Shown: positions 44,086 through 53,722 of the stretch, piece by piece
How positions within the stretch are numbered: the first letter of the stretch is position 1
Layout: each line of letters begins with the position of its first letter
NCBI RefSeq assembly: GCF_020696975.1
Contig: NZ_JAJGBK010000022.1
Coordinates: 1 to 64,000 of the forward strand
Source: Methanoculleus sp.
Lineage (GTDB): Archaea; Halobacteriota; Methanomicrobia; Methanomicrobiales; Methanoculleaceae
DNA: 64,000 nt
Direction: 5' to 3'
Translations under genes and position numbers: made by a program
Notes under the pieces: generated by a model
Databases searched by the model: none
What the model was told of the DNA's origin: nothing
Seen by the model: only the letters and a program-made list of their open reading frames with translations

Positions 44086-44262
44086 ATGCAGGAACAGAAG
44101 ACGTTCAGGTGCAGGGATCTCGGCCTTGCGTGCGAGTTCGAGGAGAAGGCGGAGAACGAGAACGAGTTGATGAAACGTATCGAGGGGCACGTCCAGACCG
44201 CTCACCAGATGAACCCGGAGCAGCCTGAAGTGCAGGAGAAACTCAAAAAAGCGGTGAAGTGA
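44086..44262 (+). CDS. DUF1059 family small protein
   Basis: A 58-residue protein starting MQEQKTFRCRDLGLACEFEEKA. The Cys spacing (CRDLGLAC), a central helix with NENELMKRIEGHVQTAH and the length are those of DUF1059. The family is common in archaea and its function is unknown. A clear TATA box (TTTTATATAC at 44043-44052) lies upstream. ATG 44086 is preferred; an in-frame start at 44077 is nine bases earlier. Confidence 0.85.
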   Translation: MQEQKTFRCRDLGLACEFEEKAENENELMKRIEGHVQTAHQMNPEQPEVQEKLKKAVK

Positions 44263-44366
44263 GGGCGGCAGGGCCCCGACAACTTCTTTTTGAAGACCAT
44301 CACCCCGGAGCCTGCGGGAAGGGGGAGAACAGCAGGTTATTTGAGGATGCAGACCACCGGACCGGT

Positions 44367-44942
44367 ATGGCACACCATATGGGTTCCTGGAGACACACGC
44401 CCGAAGACGAGGCGGCCCGCAGGCGCTGGCAGCATCCCGAGTCCGTCCTTGAGGGGATCGGGCTTGCCGATGGCGATACGTTCATCGACGTCGGGTGCGG
44501 TGACGGGTTCTTCGCGCTCCCGGCGGCGCGGATGGTCGGGCCGCACGGCCGGGTCTGCGGGATCGATATCGACGCCGAGGCTCTCGACCTCCTGCAGGAT
44601 AAGGCGTTTGGCGAGGGGCTTGACAACGTCATCCTTCATCCGGGGATGGCCGAGGAGGTCATTCTCTGCGACGGCTGCGCAGATATCGTCTTCTTCGGGA
44701 TCGCGCTTCACGACTTCGCCGACCCGGTCCGGGTGCTCCGGAACGCAAAGCGGATGGCGGCCCCGGAAGGCAGGATCGTCGACGTAGACTGGAAGAAGGA
44801 GCCCCTCCCTCTCGGCCCACCGGCCGCAAAGAAGTTCAGCACGGAGCATGCGGCATCGCTGATGGCAGAGGCCGGGCTCCGGGTTACGGGGATTGTAGAA
44901 TCCGGGCCGTACCACTACATCGTCACGGCCGTGCCGGAGTGA
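44367..44942 (+). CDS. Class I SAM-dependent methyltransferase
   Basis: A 191-residue methyltransferase. Motif I is FIDVGCGDGFFALPAA (residues about 39-54), the strand-2 acidic end is VCGIDIDAEAL, and the post-motif strand is ADIVFFGIALHDFADP. These are the features of the COG2226/UbiE-like group. The substrate is unknown. ATG 44367 is chosen and ATG 44379 is possible; the frame is open upstream into the DUF1059 region, but that part is a shadow. Confidence 0.8.
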   Translation: MAHHMGSWRHTPEDEAARRRWQHPESVLEGIGLADGDTFIDVGCGDGFFALPAARMVGPHGRVCGIDIDAEALDLLQDKAFGEGLDNVILHPGMAEEVILCDGCADIVFFGIALHDFADPVRVLRNAKRMAAPEGRIVDVDWKKEPLPLGPPAAKKFSTEHAASLMAEAGLRVTGIVESGPYHYIVTAVPE

Positions 44943-45228
44943 GGGAAAAGAAGGGATGGGGGTCGTGAAGAGCGGCCCTGGACCGTCCTCGACCCGCCCA
45001 CGCCGGTTCGCCGGCAGCAGGTGTCGCAGACAGACCCCTTTGGGCGGGGCCGTATCTGATGGCATTCACCGATACCGGGGATAGAGACCGGCCTAAACGC
45101 GCTCTGGACTGCTCAGGCACATCCTCCGGGACGGCGGGACCGAAATCAGGCCCGAATGCACCGGGCACGGCGATCATCTCCCTGAAAGTTTAAGAAAGGT
45201 ATTTAACAATTCTAAGCTACCTTAACGC

Positions 45229-45723
45229 ATGGTTCAGAGAAAGAGTCTCTATACCGTCCTGGTTGCAGGGCTCCTCGCCCTGTGCATGCTTGGTGCCGGC
45301 TGCACGACACAGCCGACGGAACAGGAAAACGTGACCGCAACCCCCACCCCGGAGGCGACCACCGCCGTTCCGACGGCAAACGAGACGGCAACCCCCACCC
45401 CGGCCACCGGGGCATACGCCTTCAACGAGACGGACGACAACACGACCGTCACCCTCCCGGTCGGGAGCAATATCACCATCAGCCTCGAAGAGAACCCGAC
45501 GACCGGGTACGAGTGGAACGTCACCTCCTCGACCGGGCTCCAGCTCGTGAATGAGACGCACGACGCACAAGAGACCGAACTCGTGGGCGCTCCCGGAGTC
45601 CACATCTGGGAGTACATCGCTGCCGATGAGGGCGACGCCGAGTTCTCTGCAGTCTACATGCGGTCCTGGGAGAACATGACCGGGAACGAGACCACGTTCT
45701 CGATGGCCTTCGTTATCGAGTAA
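45229..45723 (+). CDS. Lipoprotein with protease-inhibitor I42 (chagasin-like) domain
   Basis: A 164-residue exported protein. The lipobox is LGAGC (Cys at about residue 25), so the protein is probably anchored by a lipid at its N-terminus. A Thr/Pro-rich spacer (about 26-60) is followed by an Ig-like domain (about 63-164) with the inhibitor loop NPTTGYEW, a GXHXW-like pattern and three Asn-X-Thr/Ser sequons. I42 inhibitors block cysteine proteases. TTTAAG-type elements lie just upstream of ATG 45229. Confidence 0.85.
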   Translation: MVQRKSLYTVLVAGLLALCMLGAGCTTQPTEQENVTATPTPEATTAVPTANETATPTPATGAYAFNETDDNTTVTLPVGSNITISLEENPTTGYEWNVTSSTGLQLVNETHDAQETELVGAPGVHIWEYIAADEGDAEFSAVYMRSWENMTGNETTFSMAFVIE

Positions 45724-45833
45724 CCCTTCACCCACTTTTTCGCGGAGTTATTACCGGACCAGCCTTCCGGTATAAACAACGGGCATGACCGGAGAACCAG
45801 TTCCGTACCGCCTCCATCCGGGACACCTCATCA

Positions 45834-46532
45834 TCACCAGCCGGCCCCAAACCTCCTTGATACCTCCTCGCCCGACCACGGCCCGCCGTGCGCCGCATAG
45901 ATCCGTTCCACCCCCAGGGCAAGGAGTCCCCGGATGCTTCTCCTCGCCGTGGGAGGGTCGTCCGTCCCGAGGGGCAGCCGGGGCCTTCCGCCCGGGAGCA
46001 GGGCGGAGAGAAGGTCACCGACGATGGCGGTCCCGCCGGCGACAAGGACCGAGACCGAGCCCGGGGTATGCCCCGGTGTGGGGATGGCCATCCCGCGGAC
46101 CCCGAAGGCTGCAAGGTCCCTGGCGCCCTCGATGATGATATCGGGCTCAACGCCGCAGGAATCGAATACGCCCGTTCTGCCGCCCGCAATCCCGAGGAGG
46201 CGGAGGATGGTGCCGGCCGGGAAACGCAGACCGTTAAAGCCAAGATGCATGAGACCGGCGTCGGCCGCATGAACGGCGACCGGGACACCGGTCCGGGCCC
46301 GGAGTGCGTCGGCGCTCCCGCAGTGATCCGGATGGCCGTGAGTGACGAGGATCAGGGTGACCTCGTCGGGCCTGATGCCGGCCCTCTCCATCGCGGCCAG
46401 GATGGCCGTCTCGTCCCCGGCATTGCCGGTATCAACCAGGAGCGCACCCCGATGATCCCTGACGATGAACGCAGTCGTCAGGCTGAGCGGCACAGGGATG
46501 ACCTCCGGCAAAGAGCGATCGCCGGTCTTCAT
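45834..46532 (-). CDS. Metallo-beta-lactamase fold hydrolase
   Basis: A 232-residue MBL protein. The metal site is THGHPDHCGSAD, with Asp/Gly in LLVDTGNAGDE, His in IPTPGHTPGSV, Asp in AIVGDLLS and a C-terminal His in YAAHGGPWS. This is the glyoxalase-II-like set. ATG 46532 is used; an in-frame ATG at 46559 is possible. The substrate is unknown. It is the only minus-strand gene in this stretch of secreted proteins. Confidence 0.82.
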   Translation of the reverse strand: MKTGDRSLPEVIPVPLSLTTAFIVRDHRGALLVDTGNAGDETAILAAMERAGIRPDEVTLILVTHGHPDHCGSADALRARTGVPVAVHAADAGLMHLGFNGLRFPAGTILRLLGIAGGRTGVFDSCGVEPDIIIEGARDLAAFGVRGMAIPTPGHTPGSVSVLVAGGTAIVGDLLSALLPGGRPRLPLGTDDPPTARRSIRGLLALGVERIYAAHGGPWSGEEVSRRFGAGW

Positions 46533-46613
46533 GGGAGTACCGGTGTGAGATACCCTCACCCCACATCAACGATCCGGTCAGGGTTCGCCGCACCCCCGGT
46601 AGCGTTTCAACAC

Positions 46614-46624
46614 GCATATATATC
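46614..46624 (+). promoter_or_regulatory. TATA box for the DUF3821-like gene
   Basis: CATATATATCG lies about 25 nt before ATG 46645, so the transcript would start at or very near that ATG. This favours a leaderless mRNA or use of the second in-frame ATG at 46660. Confidence 0.5.
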
Positions 46625-46644
46625 GTGAAAACGAGGTTGCACGT

Positions 46645-47205
46645 ATGACCTACGAGAGAATGGCATCTCCATACACTTTCGTTTTCCTGGCGGTCCTTGT
46701 TCTGGCCCTCGTCGTCCCGGCAGCCGCACAGGGGACCGCGCCACGGGCGGTACAACCCGGCGAGACGATCGCGGTGGGGAGCGAACCGCTCGTCCTCGAC
46801 CTCGTCAACCTCCGGAGCGCAGATACCCTCAACCCGATCACAGAACTCCGGCACTACCGGGACGATAACCCCACAAAACAGATCGTCCGTGTCATCGGGG
46901 TGCCAAACGACGGATACTTCAAGATCAACGCTCACACACTCGGCGGAAAATACGGACGCTACTTCGCGTTCAGCAAAGAAGGCGGTCTGATCCGGCAGAG
47001 CAGCATCACGTTCACCCCCGCTCCGACGGCCACCCCCACAGAGCCGACCGTGACCATCACCGCGACCACAGAGACTCCAACCGGGACCGAGACGCCGCTC
47101 CCGGCCACAGCCACAACCACAACAATGCCAACGCAGGCACCGCTCCCGGGACTGATTGCCGTGATCGCGATCGCGGGGCTGCTCGTGGCGGTCACACGAC
47201 GGTAG
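46645..47205 (+). CDS. Secreted surface protein, DUF3821-like, with C-terminal PGF-type anchor
   Basis: A 186-residue exported protein with an N-terminal signal helix (FVFLAVLVLALVVPAAAQ, residues about 12-29). A beta-rich domain with IAVGSEPLVLDL and a K-N/Y-rich segment follows, then a Thr/Pro/Ala-rich spacer and a C-terminal hydrophobic helix starting LPGLIAVIAIAGLLVAV, ending VTRR. That tail resembles the PGF-CTERM sorting signal recognised by archaeosortase. The domain resembles DUF3821 of Methanomicrobia surface proteins. Confidence 0.75.
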   Translation: MTYERMASPYTFVFLAVLVLALVVPAAAQGTAPRAVQPGETIAVGSEPLVLDLVNLRSADTLNPITELRHYRDDNPTKQIVRVIGVPNDGYFKINAHTLGGKYGRYFAFSKEGGLIRQSSITFTPAPTATPTEPTVTITATTETPTGTETPLPATATTTTMPTQAPLPGLIAVIAIAGLLVAVTRR

Positions 47206-47298
47206 AAGGTCGCCGGCTCCCTGCCGGCAGGGCGGTCCCACACCCTTCTTCTGCAGCCTGAAAGAACCATCCCGAGGATCCTTCCGGCTGTGGGTTGG

Positions 47299-47310
47299 TA
47301 TTATATATGG
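47299..47310 (+). promoter_or_regulatory. TATA box for the TolB-like gene
   Basis: TATTATATATGG predicts a start near 47330 and a leader of about 125 nt before ATG 47457, which is preceded by a CCGGAGG ribosome site. Confidence 0.5.
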
Positions 47311-47456
47311 CCACGCGCACTCCCCGCCCGGGGAAGGAATACCCGTGCGTTCAGCGGTTGCCGCAGTTCAATCCGGGCGTCTCCTTCTACTATAAGGGAT
47401 TCCCCGGCCGTCTTCCCTCCGGGATGCCTTCCCGGGAATCCTCCGGAGGTCAAACG

Positions 47457-48428
47457 ATGAGTGAACGTAATCTCTCTTTACCTGCACTGGCGCTGATAGC
47501 CCTTGCGCTTCTCACCGGTGCCGCAACGGCCGCCGAGCACCAGGTCACGAACGCCTCGGTGGACCAGGTCTATGCATCGGTCCTCGACGACCGGATCCTC
47601 TGGTCCGATAACCGGACGGGTGACTACGACGTCTACCTCTACAACCTGACGGGGGAGAGCGAACGCCCACTCACCCCGCCGGAGAGCGATCAGTTCGCGA
47701 CGGCACTCCCTGCAGGCATGATGATGAGCGGCGAGCGGGTCGTCTGGGAGGACAACCGGAGCGGGAACCGGGACATCTACCTCTATGATCTCGCCACAGG
47801 CGAGGAGACCCGGATCACGAACGGGACCGGCCACGAGACCAGCCCCGCCGTCGCCGAGGACTGGATCGTCTGGCAGGATGCCCGGAACGGCAACTGGGAT
47901 ATCTACCTCTACGACATCGCCACGGGAGAAGAGACCCGGATCACCACAAACGAGAGCGCGCAGATGACGCCTGCCGTCACCGGGAGTATGGTCGTCTGGA
48001 ACGACTACCGGAACGGCAACTGGGACATCTACGCCTGGACCCCCGACGAAGGAGCGCCATCCACACCGTCTGCGCCTTCTGCGCCGGGACCGGCCGGTCC
48101 CTCTGCTCCGGGTGCACCCCCCGCGCCGCCCGCGCCGCCAGTGACTTCAGTGCCGGAGACATCGCCCCCGACGAACGCAACGACGACCTTGCCACCGGGA
48201 GAGAGACCGACAGTCACCCCGGCACCGGGAGGGGATACACCCACGCCCGGATCAGATGACGGGACACCAACAAGTGGTGGATTGACCCGGGTCACACCGA
48301 CACCCACACCAACGAGCGGTGGATTGACACGGGTCACACCGACAATCCCGGTGGTCTCCAGACCCGGTGATATCAGCGCTCCGCCGGTCTTCATCACCCC
48401 AACGCCCACCATAGAAGAGCTCAACTGA
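47457..48428 (+). CDS. Secreted TolB-like beta-propeller protein with Pro/Thr-rich tail
   Basis: A 323-residue protein. A signal peptide (about residues 1-25, ending TAAE) is followed by about four propeller-blade repeats of the form W-D-RxGN-DIYLYDLATGEETRIT (residues about 40-185), as in TolB and dipeptidylpeptidase-like propellers. The last third is a disordered stalk rich in Pro, Ala, Gly and Thr. No C-terminal anchor is evident. Such proteins bind other surface proteins or polysaccharide. The strong ribosome site CCGGAGG supports ATG 47457. Confidence 0.8.
   Translation: MSERNLSLPALALIALALLTGAATAAEHQVTNASVDQVYASVLDDRILWSDNRTGDYDVYLYNLTGESERPLTPPESDQFATALPAGMMMSGERVVWEDNRSGNRDIYLYDLATGEETRITNGTGHETSPAVAEDWIVWQDARNGNWDIYLYDIATGEETRITTNESAQMTPAVTGSMVVWNDYRNGNWDIYAWTPDEGAPSTPSAPSAPGPAGPSAPGAPPAPPAPPVTSVPETSPPTNATTTLPPGERPTVTPAPGGDTPTPGSDDGTPTSGGLTRVTPTPTPTSGGLTRVTPTIPVVSRPGDISAPPVFITPTPTIEELN
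48273..48346 (+). repeat. Direct repeat in the Pro/Thr-rich tail
   Basis: Two 32-bp units 42 bp apart (48273-48304 and 48315-48346) both encode SGGLTRVTPT. They differ at four positions and reflect tail expansion by duplication. Confidence 0.75.
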
Positions 48429-48587
48429 ACGCGGCCCGAACCGAGGTAAAACCCCGGATACCCCCGGCGGAACGTCGCCCCTGCCGTTCCACCGGGTGCA
48501 CCCATCGGTGGGCCATATGAAGGCCCGGGTGCCGGAGATCAGCCCGATTGGGGAGGTGGGCAGAGCGCACAGCATCCGCTCGCCGGA

Positions 48588-48605
48588 ACGAAAAACAAAA
48601 AGGGA
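48588..48605 (-). terminator. T-rich terminator after fusA
   Basis: On the minus strand two T-runs (from plus-strand A-tracts at 48591-48595 and 48597-48601) follow the fusA stop by about 20 nt. Confidence 0.5.
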
Positions 48606-48620
48606 GGGTATCGGGGGTGA

Positions 48621-50813
48621 TTACGCCAGGTAGTCTTCCGGCCGGGGGATCTGTTCCTTCAGACCCTTGCGCCGGCGGATACCCTTGACCACTTCGTCGA
48701 CGAGGCCTGAGGGGACGAGTTCGAACCCGGCGAACTCGGTGCTCCACATCGCGCGGCCTTCAGTGGCCGACCGGACGTCCCCGGCAAAACCGAAGAGCTC
48801 CGCGACCGGTGCCTTGCCGACGATCGTCATCGTGTCGCCGTCGCTCTGCATATCAAAGACCTGGCCGCGCCGGCCCTGGACCTGCGAGGTTGCCGCGCCC
48901 ATCTGCTCGCTCGGGACCGTGATCTGGATCTTCTGGGTCGGTTCGAGGAGCGAGTCGCCGGCCATCAGTATGCCTGCCTTGACGGCGCTCCTGACCGCCG
49001 GGATGACCTGGGCGGGACCGCGGTGGATAGCGTCCTCGTGGAGTTTCACGTCCACCAGCCGGATCTTCAGGTTCTGGACCTGTTCGTCGGCGAGCGGGCC
49101 GCCGTGAAGCGCCTCGCGCCAGCCCTCGAGGACCAGTTCCATCGTCTCGTTCAGGTACTGGATACCCTTCGTCATGTCGATGAACATGTTGGTGCCCTCG
49201 ATCGCCTTGACGTTCTTGGCCTCATCCTTGTCCATGCCGGCTGCCACCAGGGCGTCACGCCGCTCGACCGCCTGCTGGTTCATCGAGACCTCGCCGTCCT
49301 GGATCAGCTTCACGATCGCGGGGTCCATCGGCTCGAGTTCGATGTAGAACCGGTTGTGGCGGTTCGGCGATTTTCCTTCGACCGGGCCGGCACTGCCCGT
49401 GACCGTCTCGCGGTAGACGACGATCGGCGGGGAGGTGATGATATCGACGCCCTTGTCGCGCCTGATACGGCCGGTGATGATCTCGAGGTGGAGCTCGCCC
49501 ATGCCGCTGATCAGGTGCTCGCCGGTCTCCTCGTTGATCGAGACCTGGACCGTCGGGTCTTCCTTTGCGACCTGGCGGAGAACCTCGACGAGTTTCGGGA
49601 GGTCCTTCATGCTCTTCGCTTCGACAGCGACGGTCATGACCGGCTCCGAGTAGTGCTTCAGCGACTCGAACGGAGTCATCTCAAGGAGCGTCGTGACGGT
49701 CGAACCGACGATGGCGTCCTTTAAGCCCGTCACGGCAGCGATGTTGCCGGCCGGGAGCGCGTCGACCTCGATCCGCTCGGCACCCATGAAGATACCGACC
49801 TGAGCGAGACGGTTCGCGCGCTTTGCCGCGCCCACGATGTAGCACTCGGTACCCCGGCGGAGCGTCCCCGAGAAGAGACGGCCGGTGGCGACCTCGCCCG
49901 CGTGCGGGTCGAAGGATATGTCGGTGACCATCATACAGACAGGCCCGTTCGGGTCACAGTTGACCATGGCCTTCCCCTCGGGGGTATTGTAGTCGCCGTG
50001 CCAGATGATGTGGATACGCCGGTCCTGGGCCTGGAGGGGGTTTGGCAGGTGCTTGACCACCATGTCGAGCAGGACTGCGTGGAGCGGGCTGTTCTTTGCC
50101 AGCCACTTCATGTCGCCGGCGTTGCACTTCTCAAAGACGTCCTTGAACGAGACATTGCTCTTCTTCATGAAGGGAACGGAGACGGCCCAGTTATATAGCG
50201 CGGAGCCGAAGGCGACGGTGCCCAGTGCGGCATCGAGCTTCCAGCCCTCGTTGTACATCTTCTCGTTCATGCCTCTGATCAGCTTGTTGACCTTGTCGAT
50301 CACCTTCGCGAGGCGGATCTGCATCTCCTGCTCGTCCACCTTCAACTCGTTGACCAGCCGGTCGACCTTGTTGATGAAGAGAACCGGGCGGACACCCTCT
50401 TTGAGGGCCTGCCGGAGCACCGTCTCCGTCTGGGGCATGGTGCCTTCGACGGCGTCCACCACGACGACGGCGCCGTCGACCGCACGCATGGCACGGGTCA
50501 CGTCACCGCCGAAGTCCACGTGGCCGGGGGTATCGATCATGTTGATCAGATACTCATCGCCGCCATACTCGTGGACCATCGAGACGTTGCTCGCATCGAT
50601 GGTGATACCGCGTGCCTGTTCCTCCTCGTCGGAGTCCATGAAGAGCTGCCTGCCGGCGAGTTCCTCGCTGATCATGCCTGCGCCTGCAAGCAGGTTGTCC
50701 GAGAGGGTTGTCTTTCCGTGATCGATGTGGGCAACGATGCCGATGTTCCGGATCCGCTCCGGCTTGTCCATCAGCTCCGTCACCCGCTCTACCATCTTCT
50801 TTCGTCGGGTCAT
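48621..50813 (-). CDS. fusA: Elongation factor 2
   Basis: A 730-residue archaeal EF-2, the GTPase that moves tRNAs and mRNA after peptide-bond formation. The G domain shows [12 protein letters not shown] (P-loop), [17 protein letters not shown], and NKVD. Domain IV near the C-terminus has the diphthamide site region [12 protein letters not shown], where the His is modified. The length is normal for archaea. It is the last gene of an rps12-rps7-fusA operon with about 30 nt after rps7. The elongation factor 1-alpha and rps10 genes that often follow are absent. Confidence 0.97.
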   Translation of the reverse strand: MTRRKKMVERVTELMDKPERIRNIGIVAHIDHGKTTLSDNLLAGAGMISEELAGRQLFMDSDEEEQARGITIDASNVSMVHEYGGDEYLINMIDTPGHVDFGGDVTRAMRAVDGAVVVVDAVEGTMPQTETVLRQALKEGVRPVLFINKVDRLVNELKVDEQEMQIRLAKVIDKVNKLIRGMNEKMYNEGWKLDAALGTVAFGSALYNWAVSVPFMKKSNVSFKDVFEKCNAGDMKWLAKNSPLHAVLLDMVVKHLPNPLQAQDRRIHIIWHGDYNTPEGKAMVNCDPNGPVCMMVTDISFDPHAGEVATGRLFSGTLRRGTECYIVGAAKRANRLAQVGIFMGAERIEVDALPAGNIAAVTGLKDAIVGSTVTTLLEMTPFESLKHYSEPVMTVAVEAKSMKDLPKLVEVLRQVAKEDPTVQVSINEETGEHLISGMGELHLEIITGRIRRDKGVDIITSPPIVVYRETVTGSAGPVEGKSPNRHNRFYIELEPMDPAIVKLIQDGEVSMNQQAVERRDALVAAGMDKDEAKNVKAIEGTNMFIDMTKGIQYLNETMELVLEGWREALHGGPLADEQVQNLKIRLVDVKLHEDAIHRGPAQVIPAVRSAVKAGILMAGDSLLEPTQKIQITVPSEQMGAATSQVQGRRGQVFDMQSDGDTMTIVGKAPVAELFGFAGDVRSATEGRAMWSTEFAGFELVPSGLVDEVVKGIRRRKGLKEQIPRPEDYLA

Positions 50814-50844
50814 AGTTCACCAAAAAATAATGGGGTAGTGGGGT

Positions 50845-51435
50845 TTAACGGGCAGCCTTTGCAATACGTTCTCTCTCTTCTTTCTTCGAGACGGCGTAGG
50901 AGCGTGTATCACCGTTCGCGGCCGCGATCAGTTCCTCGGCAAGCGCCTCGCTCACACTCTTCTTCTTCTTGTGGCTCGCCTGCAGGACGCCGTCGGTGAT
51001 GAACCGGAGAGCGGTATCGACACGGCGCTGGGGAGCGGTGTCGACCGACTTCGGGACGTTGATACCACCGTACTTCAGACGAACGGTCTCCTCGCGGGGC
51101 CCGGTGTTCGCGACTGCGTCCACCAGCACCTGGACCGGGTTCTTCTTCGTCTTCTTGTTGACGATCTCGAAGGCATCCCGGACGATGCGGATGGCAAGTT
51201 CCTTCTTGCCGGTGTTGTTCTCAGTCTGCATCAGTTTGTTGATCAGACGCTCGACGATCAGCATGTTGCTCTTGTTGAACTGCTGGCCGGCAAGCTTGCC
51301 GCAGGAGTGCGGCACGATCATCGTGTGCAGGTTCACGTAACGGGCAAGGCTCGGATCCTGGATCTCCACCTCGCTCATGTCCCAGCGGTTAAAAAGGAGC
51401 TGCGCCTGGGTTGCTGCCTCTGCTGCTTCTACCAT
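50845..51435 (-). CDS. rps7: 30S ribosomal protein S7
   Basis: A 196-residue archaeal S7 (uS7). It shows [22 protein letters not shown] at the N-terminus, the conserved core [38 protein letters not shown] and [19 protein letters not shown] at the C-terminus. S7 binds 16S rRNA at the decoding region and neighbours the exit tRNA. It lies 7 nt after rps12 and just before fusA. Confidence 0.97.
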   Translation of the reverse strand: MVEAAEAATQAQLLFNRWDMSEVEIQDPSLARYVNLHTMIVPHSCGKLAGQQFNKSNMLIVERLINKLMQTENNTGKKELAIRIVRDAFEIVNKKTKKNPVQVLVDAVANTGPREETVRLKYGGINVPKSVDTAPQRRVDTALRFITDGVLQASHKKKKSVSEALAEELIAAANGDTRSYAVSKKEERERIAKAAR

Positions 51436-51442
51436 TGCTTAC

Positions 51443-51871
51443 TTACCTCCGCGGCTTCTCCTTGCGCCCGATGACCATTTCACTCAGGCTGACGTTATTG
51501 ACCTTGGTCACGACAAACCGGACACCGGGGATATCACCCATTGACCGGCCCAGTCTGCCGCCGATGCCCTCGATCTCGACCTCGTCGTGTTCGTCGATGA
51601 AGTTGATGGCACCGTCGCCGACGGCGAATGCGGTCACCTGACGGCCGTTCTTGATCAGCTGCACGCGGACGCACTTCCTGATCGCAGAGTTCGGCTGCTT
51701 TGCCTCGACACCCACCTTCTCAAGAACGATCCCGCGGCCCTGCGGTGCTCCCTCAAGGGGGTCGGATTTCACATCGAGCCCGAGCTGACGCCGCGCGTAG
51801 ACCGTGTCGTGCCACCGGTTGTCCTTTGCGTCGCGCTTCAGTTTTCGGGCTGCAAATTTACCATTTCCCAT
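51443..51871 (-). CDS. rps12: 30S ribosomal protein S12
   Basis: A 142-residue archaeal S12 (uS12), starting [20 protein letters not shown]. It has the loop [16 protein letters not shown] and the C-terminal [21 protein letters not shown]12 sits at the decoding site and affects fidelity. It is the first gene of the operon; its promoter and a perfect 14-bp palindrome lie upstream. Confidence 0.97.
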   Translation of the reverse strand: MGNGKFAARKLKRDAKDNRWHDTVYARRQLGLDVKSDPLEGAPQGRGIVLEKVGVEAKQPNSAIRKCVRVQLIKNGRQVTAFAVGDGAINFIDEHDEVEIEGIGGRLGRSMGDIPGVRFVVTKVNNVSLSEMVIGRKEKPRR

Positions 51872-51904
51872 CGAATACCCTCGTATCGGTTGAATTTGTG
51901 GATA

Positions 51905-51957
51905 GGAGTAACTCCTGGTGTGCTATAAAGCAACGCGCGTTGCGGATTTATATATTG
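51905..51957 (-). promoter_or_regulatory. rps12 operon promoter with palindromes
   Basis: On the minus strand a TATA box (AATATATAAAT, about 51947-51957) is followed by the perfect palindrome GCAACGCGCGTTGC (51930-51943) and then GGAGT-A-ACTCC (51905-51915). The expected start point is about 51920-51928, so the first palindrome sits between TATA box and start and the second just after it. Confidence 0.6.
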
Positions 51958-52011
51958 TGGAACCCGCCCGCGCGCCGATCTTTCGCCCTAGTTATTTGAT
52001 CGTGAGCTGAT

Positions 52012-52026
52012 ATAATATTATATCCT
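52012..52026 (+). promoter_or_regulatory. TATA box for the queD operon
   Basis: TGATATAATATTATATCC lies about 20-33 nt before ATG 52045. The spacing predicts a start very close to the ATG, so the que mRNA is probably leaderless. Confidence 0.5.
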
Positions 52027-52044
52027 GGCGGGCAACCTTCATTG

Positions 52045-52458
52045 ATGATAACCCGGATATACAAGGAGGTTTTTTTCGAGGCGACCCATCGCCTGATCCA
52101 CTATCAGGGGAAGTGTTTCCGATTGCACGGCCACCAGTGGCGGGTAGAGGTCTGGATCGAGGGGACGGCGGATGAGCGCACCGGGATCGTCCTTGACTAC
52201 AACAGCATCAAAGAGGTCGTCGGGCGGTTCGATCACCAGGTGATCTTAAACGAAGACGACCCGATGGCGGCATGCATCGAGGAGTTCCACCCGGTCGTCA
52301 CCACATCAGGAGACCCGACGAGCGAACTTCTTGCCGGCCTCATCGCAGATATGATCGATGCCGAGGCCGCACGGCAGGGACACGACGCCCGCGTCGCAAA
52401 GATCCGGGTCTGGGAGTCGACGTCCTGTTACGCAGAGCGTACCTATGTTCGTCAGTGA
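52045..52458 (+). CDS. queD: 6-carboxytetrahydropterin synthase QueD
   Basis: A 137-residue enzyme that converts dihydroneopterin triphosphate to 6-carboxy-tetrahydropterin in preQ0 synthesis. Zinc and catalytic residues are seen in FEATHRL, CFRLHGH (Cys and His) and the conserved RFDHQVIL and WESTSCYA segments. It starts at ATG 52045. It overlaps queE by 14 nt. In archaea preQ0 is used for archaeosine in tRNA. Confidence 0.93.
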   Translation: MITRIYKEVFFEATHRLIHYQGKCFRLHGHQWRVEVWIEGTADERTGIVLDYNSIKEVVGRFDHQVILNEDDPMAACIEEFHPVVTTSGDPTSELLAGLIADMIDAEAARQGHDARVAKIRVWESTSCYAERTYVRQ

Positions 52459-53053
52459 GATCTTCCGGAGCCTCCAGGGGGAGGGGAAGAACCAGGGCCG
52501 GCCCTGCACGTTCATCCGGCTTGCCGGGTGCAACCTCCGGTGCGCCTGGTGCGACACCTCGTATGCCTGGGAAGGCGGACGGGAGATGAGCGTCACCGAG
52601 GTCCTTGACCGGGTCTGGCTGCAGAACGGGAAACAGATCTGCATAACCGGCGGGGAACCGCTCCTGCAGTCCGCGGAGGTCCTCGAACTCCTCAAGAAGT
52701 TCAGCCTTCATGGCTATTCCGTCGAGATCGAGACGAACGGCACCCGCGACTTCCGCGATATGCAGCCGTATGCCTCCATCTGCATGGACGTGAAATGCCC
52801 CTCATCGGGTGAACGCAGCGACCTATCACTCCTCTCCCGCATCAGCCCACGCGACTGCGTCAAGTTCGTGGTGGCGGACGAGGACGACCTCCTCTACGCC
52901 CGGGCGGTGATGAGCCAGTGCGAGATCCGGGGCGAGGTCTTCATCTCGCCGGTGGAAGGGTCCGATTACCGCGCCATCGCGGACCACATCGTGAAAGAGA
53001 ACCTCCCGGTGAGGTTTCAGGTGCAGCTCCACAAGATCCTGGGGGTGAAATGA
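52445..53053 (+). CDS. queE: 7-carboxy-7-deazaguanine synthase QueE
   Basis: A 202-residue radical-SAM enzyme, the third step of preQ0 synthesis. The cluster motif is [14 protein letters not shown] near the N-terminus, followed by GGEPLLQ (SAM-binding), VEIETNGT, and [13 protein letters not shown]. The short length is typical of QueE. It overlaps both neighbours: queD by 14 nt and queC by 4 nt (ATGATGA). Confidence 0.94.
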   Translation: MFVSEIFRSLQGEGKNQGRPCTFIRLAGCNLRCAWCDTSYAWEGGREMSVTEVLDRVWLQNGKQICITGGEPLLQSAEVLELLKKFSLHGYSVEIETNGTRDFRDMQPYASICMDVKCPSSGERSDLSLLSRISPRDCVKFVVADEDDLLYARAVMSQCEIRGEVFISPVEGSDYRAIADHIVKENLPVRFQVQLHKILGVK

Positions 53054-53718
53054 TGAGAGCGGTCTGCCTCCTCTCGGGCGGCATGGACTCCACCACGCTC
53101 GCCTACGTCGCAAAGGATATGGGCTACGATATCATCGCGCTCCACTTCACCTACGGCCAGCGCACAGAGGCAAAAGAGCGCGAGTGCGCCCGGACCATCG
53201 CCCGGATGCTTGACGCGGCGGAGTTCGTCGAGATCAGCCTTGAGCACTTCAAGAAGATCGGGGCGTCGAGCCTGACGGATACCTCGATCCCGGTCGAGGA
53301 GTACGGCGGCGAGGAGGAGGGGATGCCGAGCACCTACGTCCCGTTCCGCAACGCGAACCTCCTCGCCATCGCGACCAGCCTCGCGGAGGCCCGGCGGGCG
53401 GAGGCGATCTTCATAGGCGTCCAGACCGGAGACTACCCGGGGTATCCCGACTGCCGGCCGGAGTTCATCGAGGCGTTCCAGCGGGTGGTCGACATCGGCA
53501 CGGCAGGAGACCCCCGGATCACCCTGATGACACCCTTCGTCCGGATGTCGAAGGTGGATATCATCAGAAAGGGCCTCGAACTCGGCGTCCCCTACGAGCA
53601 TACCTGGTCCTGCTACCAGAATAACGACTTAGCGTGCGGAATCTGCTCCTCCTGCCACTACAGGAGGGAGGCATTTCGGGAACTCGGGCTCGAGGACCCG
53701 ATCGCCTACGAGGAATAA
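53050..53718 (+). CDS. queC: 7-cyano-7-deazaguanine synthase QueC
   Basis: A 222-residue enzyme that makes preQ0 from CDG, ATP and ammonia. It has the PP-loop motif [13 protein letters not shown] and the zinc-binding Cys set [15 protein letters not shown] near the C-terminus, with [13 protein letters not shown] in between. ATG 53050 overlaps the queE stop. It completes the queD-queE-queC order. Confidence 0.96.
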   Translation: MMRAVCLLSGGMDSTTLAYVAKDMGYDIIALHFTYGQRTEAKERECARTIARMLDAAEFVEISLEHFKKIGASSLTDTSIPVEEYGGEEEGMPSTYVPFRNANLLAIATSLAEARRAEAIFIGVQTGDYPGYPDCRPEFIEAFQRVVDIGTAGDPRITLMTPFVRMSKVDIIRKGLELGVPYEHTWSCYQNNDLACGICSSCHYRREAFRELGLEDPIAYEE

Positions 53719-53722
53719 ACCC

